Shown here: positions 10,231 through 20,400 of the stretch, piece after piece
How positions within the stretch are numbered: the stretch's first letter is position 1
Layout: each line of letters opens with the position of its first letter
Source: Psilocybe azurescens
Taxonomy: Eukaryota > Basidiomycota > Agaricomycetes > Agaricales > Agrocybaceae
NCBI GenBank assembly: GCA_023853785.1
Contig: JAJIRX010000866.1
Location: 1-64,000, forward strand
Reading direction: 5' to 3'
Length of the DNA: 64,000 nt
Position numbers and translations under genes: made by a program
Notes under the pieces: generated by a model
Database searches by the model: none
Told to the model about the DNA's origin: nothing
What the model saw: the letters and a program-made list of their open reading frames with translations, nothing else

Positions 10231-10740
10231 TTTGTCCCGACCAATTCAATTTCGGTAATAGGTTGTTTTTGTAGATATTTGGGAGATGAATGGTGATGAA
10301 ATTGTGAGCTCTCCAGAAATTTCCATCCAAAAACAAAACATGTGCTAAGAACGCCAGATTCGGGAGATTCAGCTCGAATATATCTCTCGTTTTCAAGCAG
10401 CCGATGTCAGCGCAATGTACGATGCAACTCCGCTTCAAGCTTCAGGCCTTCAGGCCTCAGGCTTTAATTAATGACATTATGCTGGACTTCCACAACGAGG
10501 ACCTCAAGGAAGGGAACGGCAGAAGAGACATCATTGAACGGCTAGTTGACTTCTGCAACCATCCTTCACCCACGAAAGATTTTACAGCTCTTCGAGAGTA
10601 TCTGGACTATCGAATACAGGATGCCGCCGTACTGTAGGTGCTAGATGTTTCTCTCATAGACCTGATGGCGAGGCTTTATATCTTTTCCTGTACGAAATTC
10701 TCCCTCCGACCAAATGTGGACATTACTGGTTGAAGAATTG
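10231..10740 (+). pseudogene. terpene-synthase-like relic (duplicated copy)
   Basis: This is the counterpart of the relic at 38570-39113. Visible pieces are MSAQCTMQLRFKLQ, DIIERLVDFCNHP, FTALREYLDYRIQDAA and, after an intron, FSCTKFSLRPNVDITG followed by a stop. In class I fungal terpene synthases a YLxYR..D segment precedes a helix leading to the NSE metal-binding motif. That NSE part and the upstream DDxxD region are missing or interrupted. In this copy the upstream frame (RLFL) is cut by a TAG that is not present in the other copy. It cannot be functional. The family assignment rests on these short motifs only. Confidence 0.45.
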
Positions 10741-11644
10741 CCCAATTTGTGAGATTAGAAGATATTTACTTTCAAAGAACGTAGTTGTGGGTGAGAAAAG
10801 CAAGAAGGAGCGCCAGAGTAGTCAACGAAAGTCAAAAGGGTCATTGATTGGGAATGGATGGCGAATTCGGCACACTGGTGCAGTGCGGTCATTGCCGGTT
10901 GTGCCATCAATGCGGCACCGAAATCCAAATACGGGACGCATCGTCGTATTGTAGCGTCAACTTTGACTTAACCCACGAGCACCGACAACAGGCAGCTGAG
11001 GCAACACTACACCTCCAACTTTATTTTACTGAAAAATACTTGCCCAGATGATCTGCAAACACACTTCTCTAACCTTCGAGTCATCTGCCCATGCTGGAAC
11101 GATAGGCTACCGAAAACCAACAGATCAAGAACGAGCAGCAGCGGCTTCCACGTCCACTGTCACCAAGAAAAAACCTGCAGGCACGTCTACGAGCAGTAAA
11201 AACGATGTACCTCCATCGACATTTCCTGCCCCGCTAATTCTGCCTGATGACGATCTCTCAAACGACCCAAGATATCCCCCTCAGAGCCTGCGTGCTTGGT
11301 TACGGGACAAAGATCGCAATAAAGTGACGCTCGAGAAGCGCGTTATCTATGTGGCACGACCGCCCGACGTTGACTCTGACGTGGAATATGTCGGAAACTG
11401 GTGCAATTCCAAGAAGGGAGGCGGTTCTCGTAGCTGTACGACACCCGTTGTCGAAGATGTTATTGATTACATTGCTGCTTTCTACCACGGTATGCAAGTC
11501 AAGCCTTTGTCTTCCAAGCTATGTTTCACGAGCTGGGACTCCACAAATTCTGTAAAGCCAAAACGTTCGAAATCCACGACCTCAAAGCCAAAAATACCCT
11601 CCCACATCGGACTCAGCACCCAAACGGAATGTATCGGCATCCGC
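10231..11644 (+). repeat. segmental duplication, inverted relative to 37707-39113
   Basis: This block matches the reverse complement of 37707-39113 base for base over most of its length. The match begins ttgtcccgaccaattc here and ttgtctcgaccaattc there, and ends in cggcatccgct. It carries a terpene-synthase-like relic followed by the 5' half of an archaemetzincin gene. Immediately beyond the right edge, about 11646-11740 matches another dispersed repeat in reverse orientation, so the breakpoint sits in repeated DNA. Confidence 0.92.
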
Positions 11645-11719
11645 TTTGGACATATGACTTCTATACTGTGGAATCTATTCGCACTCGAGCCACAGAATAA
11701 GTCCCAGATATCCGATTGA
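11048..11719 (+). pseudogene. archaemetzincin-like metalloprotease, 3'-truncated duplicate
   Basis: The open frame starts MICKHTSLTF and includes STFPAPLILPDDDLSNDP, YPPQSLRAWLRDKDRNKV, EKRVIYVARPPDVDSDVEY and VVEDVIDYIAAFYHGMQ. It then leaves the homologous region after 11644 and stops at 11719. It lacks the whole catalytic half present at 36955-37700 (HELGH zinc site), so it cannot be a protease. Its frame is intact through a GGG run at 11416-11418, where the other copy has GGGG and is frameshifted. This copy therefore preserves the ancestral frame at that position. A product of about 223 residues is possible if transcribed. Confidence 0.75.
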
Positions 11720-11825
11720 GCTCTCAAACGTGAGTATGCGGTACGAGTCGGAGATATTGGAACAATGCTACGACAACTGACAAACCCCATACTTCTTGAA
11801 AACTTGGATCCGCAATCTTAGGAGC

Positions 11826-12668
11826 TCATTGTTGAGCACAGAACACGGGCACGGAATTGGCCGCTAGACAGATATGTTGATTACATCTCCTTCTGAATAA
11901 TGACATTGAAGTAATATAAGTAAATGAAAGATCACCGAAGACAACTCCAATAGACGTACATTCTATTATGTCCTGGCACATGCGTTTGACCTCCAAGACC
12001 AATTCCCTCATCTTCTGCTCCCCTACATCGTCCAACAATTCATAATTCCACCGAGAAGCCGGAGCGACGTCTGTCATAAAAGTGGGATGGCGGGAAATGG
12101 AAGGAGGTGAGACGGCATTCGTCTCCTTATCGTACTCGTACACGGAAAATCGCGTGCCCATCGCACTGATTGCGTACAATTTAGGCACAACAAGGTTTTG
12201 GCCAACGATGTTTTCATATTGGTCGCGCATTTGCTGGTCTGCTTTTGATCGGGTAGATATCTCGTCGATATGAGGGAAAGGCCTGATTTGAATAAAAACA
12301 CGGGGCACTTCCGCTTTCGAACGATGTATATCGTTGTAAAGTCGATAAAACCAGGAGTTATCGGTCCCTTGTACCGAGGCGTCACCTGATAGTGCTCGAT
12401 GTGGGGAAAGAGATCGGTAAGGAGGGTGTTGTATGGCCCATAGTATTCAGATTCGTCTGTAGTAAAGGTGTCAATAATCTGAAACTGTTCTAGGATAGTA
12501 TCGATCCAAGGCATAACTGGTAACATGGAGTGATTTTAGCGGATGCGCAACAGAGGGACGATCACATACTCGTAGTGTTAAATATAGCTTGGTGAAGGTA
12601 GGTGGTTGAACGTTGAGGCCCTGTGAGAAAGCTAGACTCGTGACCGGCCCTTCTAAAAGAGGAAACAA
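11826..12668 (-). pseudogene. conserved fungal protein of unknown function, one frameshift
   Basis: Exon 1 starts at 12668 (MFPLLEGPVTSLAF) and ends at a GTATGTG donor near 12572. Exon 2 begins after an AG near 12522 and reads PWIDTILEQFQII, then HIEHYQVTPRYKGPITPGF. Near 12315 the reading frame must change by one base to continue into VPRVFIQIRPFPHIDE, RDQYENIVGQNLVVPKLYAI and MGTRFSVYEYDKE. Both halves look conserved: from memory, basidiomycete proteins carry the continuous arrangement. No donor/acceptor pair explains the shift. The 3' end is uncertain. Another GTACGT donor lies near 11963 and a short terminal exon may end near 11826. No function is inferred. Confidence 0.5.
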
Positions 12669-12679
12669 GAACGCGAAGT

Positions 12680-13404
12680 GTTTCCTCTATAACTTAGAGG
12701 GCCTGGTGAGACTGAGTTTGAATTAGTAGGGAATTCGCTACGACCGAAATTGGACTCGGCGATCTCGCGGCATGCTCGCCGTTTCCTTATACAGATGATT
12801 GGATCAATTTTGACATTATGAGTTTATTTTTTGGAACGCGAGATGTCGATACCTTACTTATCTTTGCCCTCTTGCTCGCTTCAATATTGAGAGCCAGCAG
12901 GTACAATACTCAGCTGTCTTTTATTATGTCCAGCAGCAAAGCAGCAGAAAAAATGCTAGATGAAAGAAGCAGCCCCTTCCTGTTCTTGAAACTGTTCCTA
13001 ACAGACTATGGGAGAATTATTGACCGGCTTGGCCCACATACTCAGCACCTCACGGTTTAATGACCCCTAAAATACCTGATTCTTTCATAATGGATGCAAA
13101 CTTCAGCCATCATCACAGGCCTGTGAACAGAGACATGTTTGCTGTGCCCTCGATGCCTCATGACTGGCCAGAGATATTAGTACATGAAGCCGTCCAGAAA
13201 AAAATTCCAGCATTTCATCCAGAGTTGGTATGATCAATAGACACGGAAGACATTGTATACTGAAGAGATGCAACCTAAAATTAGAATTGATCCAATCATC
13301 TGTATAATGAAATGACAAGCGATGCCGCGAGATCGCCGAGTCCAATTTCGATCGTAGTGAATTCCCTACTAATTCAGACTCAGTTTTACCGCTATCGAGG
13401 AAAC
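12680..13404. repeat. element of about 725 bp with inverted repeats of about 110 bp (MITE-like)
   Basis: Positions 12702-12815 and 13280-13395 are inverted copies. Shared words include gaattagtagggaattc, ttggactcggcgatctcgcg and cagatgattggatcaatt. The outer words gtttcctc and gaggaaac suggest termini near 12680 and 13404, but the left arm has extra bases there. No clear target duplication flanks it, and the interior (12820-13270) shows no transposase. It is an old non-autonomous element or a decayed palindrome. Confidence 0.75.
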
Positions 13405-13489
13405 CTTTGTTGCATCAGTGCATTGCCCTTAACCCAACCTAACTCTGAATGGTTTGAACTTTGACTATATGATGACATTTTTTAGAACG

Positions 13490-13773
13490 AACCGAACAGA
13501 TACAAGCTAGAATTGCTCTGGCCATTCCTTCCACGAGGCTATCCGGAATTTGTCACCTTCACGACACCCGATCCGAGGAACCTTCTTGTTCTATCCCCAA
13601 CTTACCTCGTCATTCATGCTGCATGTGCCAAAGTGGCTCGGTTATCTGGAGCTGCTGCGCGGATCGACAAGCTCTACCGAAACATGCAGGAAAGCGAGAC
13701 ATTCTACCCCAATGGCACCTCTGCAAGTATGTCGAAACATGCCATCCTTGAACTACATGCAGCTGGACATTGA
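13490..13773 (+). pseudogene. fragment resembling the C-terminus of fungal HNH-type proteins
   Basis: An open frame reads LLWPFLPRGYPEFVTF, then YLVIHAACAKVARLSGAAAR and YRNMQESETFYPNGTSASM. The IHAACAKVA..SGAA pattern resembles the segment following the HNH nuclease domain in many basidiomycete proteins. The catalytic domain itself is not visible upstream, where the inverted-repeat element ends at about 13404. This is likely a 5'-truncated relic. The assignment is from memory of the pattern, so it is weak. Confidence 0.3.
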
Positions 13774-13989
13774 GTTTCTGCTTGAATAGCGCTTCTACAT
13801 CTTGTATATTCTTCAATGTTTTAACTAGACAGGAGTGAGTTGAATGTGGTGTGTCGTTGTGGCTACCTCTGTCTAAGTGTAGCACTGTGATGAGCGCACT
13901 TTTGTATCCCAGCGAGCTAGCGACCTCGAGCGAACCCACCTAACGCTCTCGCGCACGCTTTTCCACACGCGCAGCTTCCGTCTCGTACC

Positions 13990-14640
13990 GCATACTCATG
14001 TTGGAGAGCTGTTTCGGATATCTGGGACTCGTTCTACGGCTCGAGTGCGAAGAAATTCCACGGCATGACAGTCATATGTCCAGGCTCCCATTTAATATGC
14101 ACATGGAGAGGAATTTTTTCATGCCATAATCCTGCGGGATACAGCACCAGATATTAAAACTTTGAAGCATTGTTATCCTGACATCTGTAATCTATAACAT
14201 TGCAGAAGAGGACCGGGATATATATCCGGGTGGAATCTAATAACCTCTTCATCGAAATTACTGTGCTGAAGGCGTGTATTGATGTGAATGGTAATCACCT
14301 CCAAGTCTGACGATCTGAGGATAGCGGGATTCGGGTATAAATGTAGAAACGTCTGCCGAAGTCGTTATCTATTGGTTGGGTCGTATCTGCCCAAATTTTA
14401 ACACTTACCCTAGAGGAATCCTTGGCAGGATTTGCCTCAGACGATTTCATTGATGTTAGAGACAAATCCCCTTAGAAGAGTTCAATAGCTTCAAAGAAAT
14501 ACTAGTCGCATGGGCCTCCCAGGGGTAGACGACCCGGAGGAGCTACAATTCAAGTCAGCAATATATTCGAGCTGGGCCCTAACGCATGCACGAACCAACG
14601 AACCAAAATTGAATCTATTGAATCTATTTGTACACGGCCT
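13990..14640 (+). repeat. dispersed repeat R1, copy 1
   Basis: This copy is similar to 36310-36950 and, in its first two-thirds, to 48600-49290. Shared words include gatatctgggac, ctcgagtgcgaag, ggtagacgacccggaggag and cgagctgggccct. A reverse-oriented piece lies at about 11646-11740. No coding potential is recognised. It may derive from a transposon or from a repeatedly duplicated gene flank. Confidence 0.8.
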
Positions 14641-15542
14641 TAGGGTATTTGTATTGCGCCTTCCTGCCTCTGTGTAGAATAATGAGCTTCGATGGCGCTG
14701 ATTGCTACGGCACTCGACAATCCATGACCCACGGCTGCGGGACTCACAGTCCGACGCGACCCAAATCCTATGAATCTCTTCACGCAATTACCCAATGCTT
14801 TGACTTTCAACTCTATAGCAGAATTTTGACGATTAGCCGACATCGATGATAAGGGCAATGAAACAACAGTCCGGTTGGGAAGCACAGAGGGGCAATGTCG
14901 TCGATCAACTGCTTATCCCACGGACTGCTGGGCAGCCGAGGGCTGGGTGCAGAGACATCACCATCAAATCCGTCCGATCAGGTAAGAAGGGGTATCGTTT
15001 GCTGCCCTGGGTCGACCAGAGTGTTCATCAGTATTTCTGTGGCTAGGGTCGGCAAATGAGATCCCATGGAACGGAAATGTGGTGAAGAGAGCAGGATTTG
15101 TAGGCCGACACTACGAGCAACCGCGTTGTCGTGGACCTGGAGATATCGAGTTTAGGTCAGGCTCTTGAGTATATCAAACATTTCACGTTCTCGGGCCCTC
15201 CAGGTGCTCGTGATTGTGGGTGAATCGCCCGCCCGGGCTCGGACCGGGGCCAAGTTACGATCTGATGTCATTCTTGTCATCTCATTCCAATCCCCTTTCA
15301 TTGCTCTTTCCTTACAAAATGTTCTTCATACTGCCAAGTCGAACCTGATACGAGTACAAGTGCGAGCCAGGCCACTCCTCCGATTCTAGCCGATGTCCAG
15401 CCCCGCAACGAAGACACAACCTTGGGGGCACAAGGGTCTACTCAATCCAATTCCGGTCCAAGAGGATGAGGATAAAGTAGCTGTCGGGATGTTGGGATGC
15501 CTAATCGCGGTCGGGGTGACCGAGATCGAGGAGCAGGAGCAC
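14641..15542. other. intergenic region, nothing recognised
   Basis: Only short unrelated frames occur in both strands. No known domain, intron-exon pattern or RNA gene was seen. Confidence 0.4.
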
Positions 15543-16084
15543 GGGGAAGCAGGACCCCTGACATATGGCTAAAATGTCGTTGGCAAAAACCCGAAATCTC
15601 AAAATTTTTGTCCGCACAGCATGGTCCAAATCTGTCCGGATTGGCAACGTCCTTTTTCATTTTCAATTTTTTGTCCGGATTTTGGCAACGGCCTCCGAAA
15701 AAAGACCATTTTTTTCTACGTTAGATCGATTTTTCGCTTCGCCGACGCCTATAAGGCAATGCAGTATTGTAAAAATTTCCGAGTGTTCCGATGCATATGT
15801 GGTACTTTCTCAACATTGGAAAACAAACAAATATACGTTACATCAGGATTGAACCAATACTTCCTCATAGCGAGGCGCAAGCTCCAGACCACTCAACCAT
15901 TTGTCCGTATTCCGATGACAACATTTTAAAAAATTTCGCCTCTTGTCCGATAATTTAAGACGTCCTTTTTCGATTTTCGAGCTATTTTGTCCGGATTCTA
16001 CGACATCATTTTCCAAAAAATCTCAAATTTTTGTCCGTATTTGCCAACGACATTTTGGCCATATATCAGGGGTCCTGGGGAAGC
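15543..16084. mobile_element. non-autonomous DNA transposon (526 bp) with TIRs and perfect 8-bp target duplication
   Basis: The element spans 15551-16076. Its ends are inverted repeats of about 37 bp with two mismatches, starting aggacccctgacatatggct on the left and, read from the right, aggacccctgatatatggcc. Both sides are flanked by the identical octamer ggggaagc (15543-15550 and 16077-16084). The interior has repeated ttttgtccg words and no transposase. An 8-bp duplication fits the hAT and KDZ/Zisupton groups. The TIR differs from that of the KDZ element at 1-8876, so its autonomous partner is elsewhere. Confidence 0.92.
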
Positions 16085-17418
16085 ACCCACAGCGCGGTCC
16101 CTGGGCCATCATGTATCAACGTCTGCATCAGCTTCGACCCACCCCAGCGCGTGCATATATGCACCTTTTGATTTTCAATTGCTCGTATGCGGCATCCATC
16201 TTCCGTTCCTGTTTTAACTCTTTTATACGCTGCTTCGCGCCGCTTGACGACTTGATGTCCGATTTATCATCCGTTGTAACCCACAGCACTGTATGGCCCG
16301 CCCGACCGTGCCAGTTCTCACTCTCCCTTTCGTAAGTCACTGTGGTGCACTATCATTCTTCATTCGCATCCTCATTCCCGTCACATTCCCTTCCCCTTCC
16401 CATCTCGTTATATCACTTTCACCCATCCTCACCGTGCACACGCATAAATTCACGCATATACTCACCATTAATCGTCGACATCCACCCCGCTTCCACCTCT
16501 TCTCGACGCCTTCCTTTCCCTTCTGCTCTTTGGATACCCCGTACTCATACTTACTGACATACTTCCACAGCACAACAATGCAGAGCTCCGGGTCTGCGTA
16601 GCGGCGGGCCTATCTCCCCTCTTCGAGGAGCAGTCACTGACATAACCATGAAATAGTTGACTCAGGTGGTCAACGGCTACGATCCGGAACTGAATCAGGG
16701 GAGAGTGCGGGTGCGGGTGGCGCAGAGCTTAGTCTTTCTTTCTTTAGAGATTTATCGCTGGTGCATAGGCACGATAGCTCTGCGTTCACACGGCATGCAC
16801 GCTCCGTTCAATCTGTGTTTACTCTTCATAATCAGTTAGATGTTTCGTTGACATTGTCGGAGCACAGGCCGCCAGAAGCAGATTCGCCGGCGATTGTATG
16901 GATGTAAGTAGAATAAGATCCGAGATTCAGCTATATACGGGGAGTTGAATTGTTGATAGAGCGTCGTGTATTCCGGTTCATCCGAATGAGTACCGTATAC
17001 CGTGACTGTAGCCTGACCTCCGGCTATTGAACAGGCCCTGCTATTCATAACGTGAGTCGATTTGGACTTTTATTTTCAGGAAACACAGAGCTATTGGTTT
17101 TAATGGTTTGTCGACGAGTGCCCTGTACAAGAGGTTGTTGAGGGGAGAACCGACGGGTAATGCGCTTCGCGGGCAGTTACACACTAGCCCCTGAGTGATA
17201 CTAGTATTTATAATCGCGGCTACACACGGCAACTGAAGATCACGTTGTGAGAAAAAACACACCTGAATCCGATTTGGATATTGCCGCAGGAATGTCATGA
17301 TGTCAGAATTTATTTCTTATGCACGACAGACAGACAAACCTTCTTCTTGTTTTTCCCGCCAGCAGATTCCGTTGAAGTCCAATGGACGGGCCACAGAGGA
17401 CAGAGAAATTGGAGGCTG
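16085..17418. other. intergenic and promoter region upstream of the transporter
   Basis: A pyrimidine-rich tract at about 16340-16570 (ccttcccc, cacccatcctcacc) looks like a basidiomycete promoter. It leads to an ATG at about 16578 followed by only seven codons, so it may mark a lost gene start. A minus-strand open frame of 85 codons at 17041-17298 has no recognised family. Confidence 0.4.
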
Positions 17419-20400
17419 ATGCCGCCGCGTATCCTCCCCGAACCTGCCAGAGGAAGACGACGATCGTCTGCTTCCGCGTTGAGGGGAACTGGCACTATGG
17501 ACGCCGACCGACCTTATTCCGACTATGAGTCGCCTGCGTCTTCTTCGTCATCGTCGTCGAGCAGCGATCTACAGGCTGGGAAGATTATGCATCCATGGCT
17601 TGAGCCATTTGTAACGTATCTGCGTTCACAGTTCGGATGGGTGCCCCAGAACAGTGCATGGAGTAAACTCAAACCTGCGATCCGGTGTGCACTGGTAGCA
17701 TGGCTATCCCTCGTGCTGTTCGTCATCCCAAGTGTTGAGGTTATACTTGGCCAAGCGGGCTTTCTCATTCTTATCGGTACGTCCGATACTTCCCGTGTCA
17801 CTTGCAGTATTCAACAACGAACACCACTTCAGGTGCGGTGCTGTCCCCGCCTTCTGATCCATTCTTGTCCGTGCTCGAACGTGAGATTCTCATCCTCGTC
17901 TTCGTCTGCATCACATGGGCGTACGTTCCTCATCTATTCATGTCATCCATCGCATCGCTGACGTCTTTCTGACGCACAGATGGTCCTGCCTCGGACTCTT
18001 CCTTGCCGATCTCGCTCGAAGTGTGCGCGTGCCGACCGCGACTATCTTTGACGTCGCGGATGGACGATACATCGAAGCTGTGCCGTCGATTATTATCGGC
18101 GTATTCATCTTCGTTGGATGCTCGGCTCTCCTTGCGTTCAGAGCTAAACAAGGCCCAGGGCCCTTCCTCTTCCCTTGTATCCTCGCATGTCTCAGCATAA
18201 GTTCGTTCATAATTCACTCGTTAACCCACATCGTCATCGTAAATAAATTTCCTAGCTAACCCGAACCCTAATTACTCTAGACATTTGTCTAACGACAGGG
18301 GCGCTGTTCCCATACCCATTCTACATCGTCGGACGTTCCATTGTTGTCCCCCTCGCGTTCCACAGCGCGCTCTCGCTCCTCGCCTCCCTGCTCGTTTTCC
18401 CCTCCACCATCTCCGCGCTCTTCACCACACGCCTCGCGGATACGCTCTCCCCGCCATATCCATGCTCTCCTTGCACTCCAATCTCCTTTCCACCACACCC
18501 CTGACATCCCCTTCATTCGCCCCGCTCCTCGCGTCCATGCGCGTGGAGACGAAAAAAACGGAGGCCGCACTCATACCGCTCGCAGCCGCGCGCCGCCTGC
18601 TCCTCAACGATGTTATATATGGCAGATTTGCGCCAGGGGACTTCACGGCGTTTCAGGGCATGCTCCGCAGGCTCGCGGGGCGCGCGGACGGGCTGGGCGT
18701 ATTCTTCTTGCTAGTGGATCCCGGGAGGGAGCGGTTCCCGGGCACGGCGACAGGGGGTGGTGTTACGCCTGTGACGGTGCCCGGTACGCCGAGGGTTGGG
18801 CTGTCGAGAGTCACGACCCGCGCGCCGTCGTTGGAGCGGGAGGGGAGCGGTGGGGTTGTCGAGGCTACTACCAGCCATGATGGGATTGGGACAGGCGTGG
18901 GTGTTGGGGAGCCGCTTTCACCTGTGACGACGTCGAGACGGAGCGTGCGGTCCCAGCCTTTACCGACGTCTCATTCTCTACCTGCGCCTTCGTCGCCAAC
19001 TACGAACGCAGCCCCTGTATCACCACATATCAAACACTCACACTCCTACGCCGCCTCTGCGCACTCGCATCTCCATTCTCACTCTCTTTCCCAATCATAC
19101 TCTCATCATCACAACCACCACCATCACCACCAGCCACATCATCATGCGTTGCTTCATTCGTCGTTACTCAGCCTCGCGAAAGTGAGAGCGAAGAAGCCGG
19201 AATATGCGGTGGGCACATTCGAGAGCCAAAGGTATTTGAATCTGGAGGCGACGACGCTGTGGGACCCCAATGAGGAGGAGTGGAATGTGAGGATTGGGGG
19301 GTTGTTGAATGAGAGGTGCGTTGGCTTCTTTTTCTTCCCCATCTACAAAATTTATAGCTTTATGAGCTGACTAATTTCTTTAAAAAAAAATTGTCGATGT
19401 GTTTTGCATCTCGTTTTTCTAGCTGTACGCCTCTCCTCGAATCGTGCGCAACTGGCCTGGGGACCGTGAAGGACTGGTTATCGACTGTACGGGATTCGCG
19501 GATCAAGGGGCTCGTGCGTTCTTGGGTAGGCGGACAAAGTGAAAGTCGAGCTAGAGAACAAGGAAATGGAAGCGAAGAAGGAAACGAAAATGAAGGGAAA
19601 GGAAATGGGGGTGGAAAAGAGGAACATGAGAGGAGGAAGATGGAAGTGAGGGTAGAGAAGATTAGGGAGGTGAGGAAGGAGGTTGCGAGGGTTTTAGAGG
19701 AATTCCGGAGTGCCAATCGGTGTGCTTTTTCTTTTTCTTTTCATATGACTACTCGCAGCTGACCACTAATATTTACTTACCACCTCCTCGTCTTTAATTT
19801 ACCCTACAGGCACAAAGTTTTGGAACCCTACAGACTGGCGTTTGAACATCACGCTGATGCGCCATCGCCAACATCACCTCACCACGACTCGGCGGATAAC
19901 ACCAATGGCAATGTCGGAAACAGCGCTGGAAACGGGAACGGGAATGTCTTCGGCTCCACCTCCAATGCTAGTGCGGACGAGTCCCCTGCAGCGAAAGCTG
20001 ATCACGAAAAGGGTGCGGACAAAGAGAAGGATAAAGAAAAGGGCAGGCAGTGGGACCATCGTCACAACGGCAGCCACAGCGCACCGGCGCATAGGTATCT
20101 ATTTAATTGTTTCGTGTATCAGTATAATCTGCTGCAGATCGCGTCAATTGTTCTCGAGATGGTGCGTCTCTCTTTCTCTCTTTCTCTCTCTCTCTCTCTC
20201 TTTCTCTCTCTTTCTTTCCACTTTCTTTGTTCGACGACTCGTGAATATCGTGATCCTGAATCATTTGTTTGATTTAGCTTGATGAGATTCTACGGTTAGA
20301 AGCGGAGAGGACGGTGTATAAACTGTGGACGCCGGTTGAGCGGGTGTTCAGCTGGAAACCATGGTTGATTGCTGACACGATCGAGCATCTCTCTGACGAT

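Noticed and set aside
18289..18880. Alternative long frames on both strands inside the transporter gene.
   Set aside because: They are shadows in GC-rich coding sequence. Only the frame with the transporter motifs is conserved-looking.
20165..20217. CT repeat as a promoter or coding repeat.
   Set aside because: It lies between a clear donor and acceptor inside an intron of the transporter.
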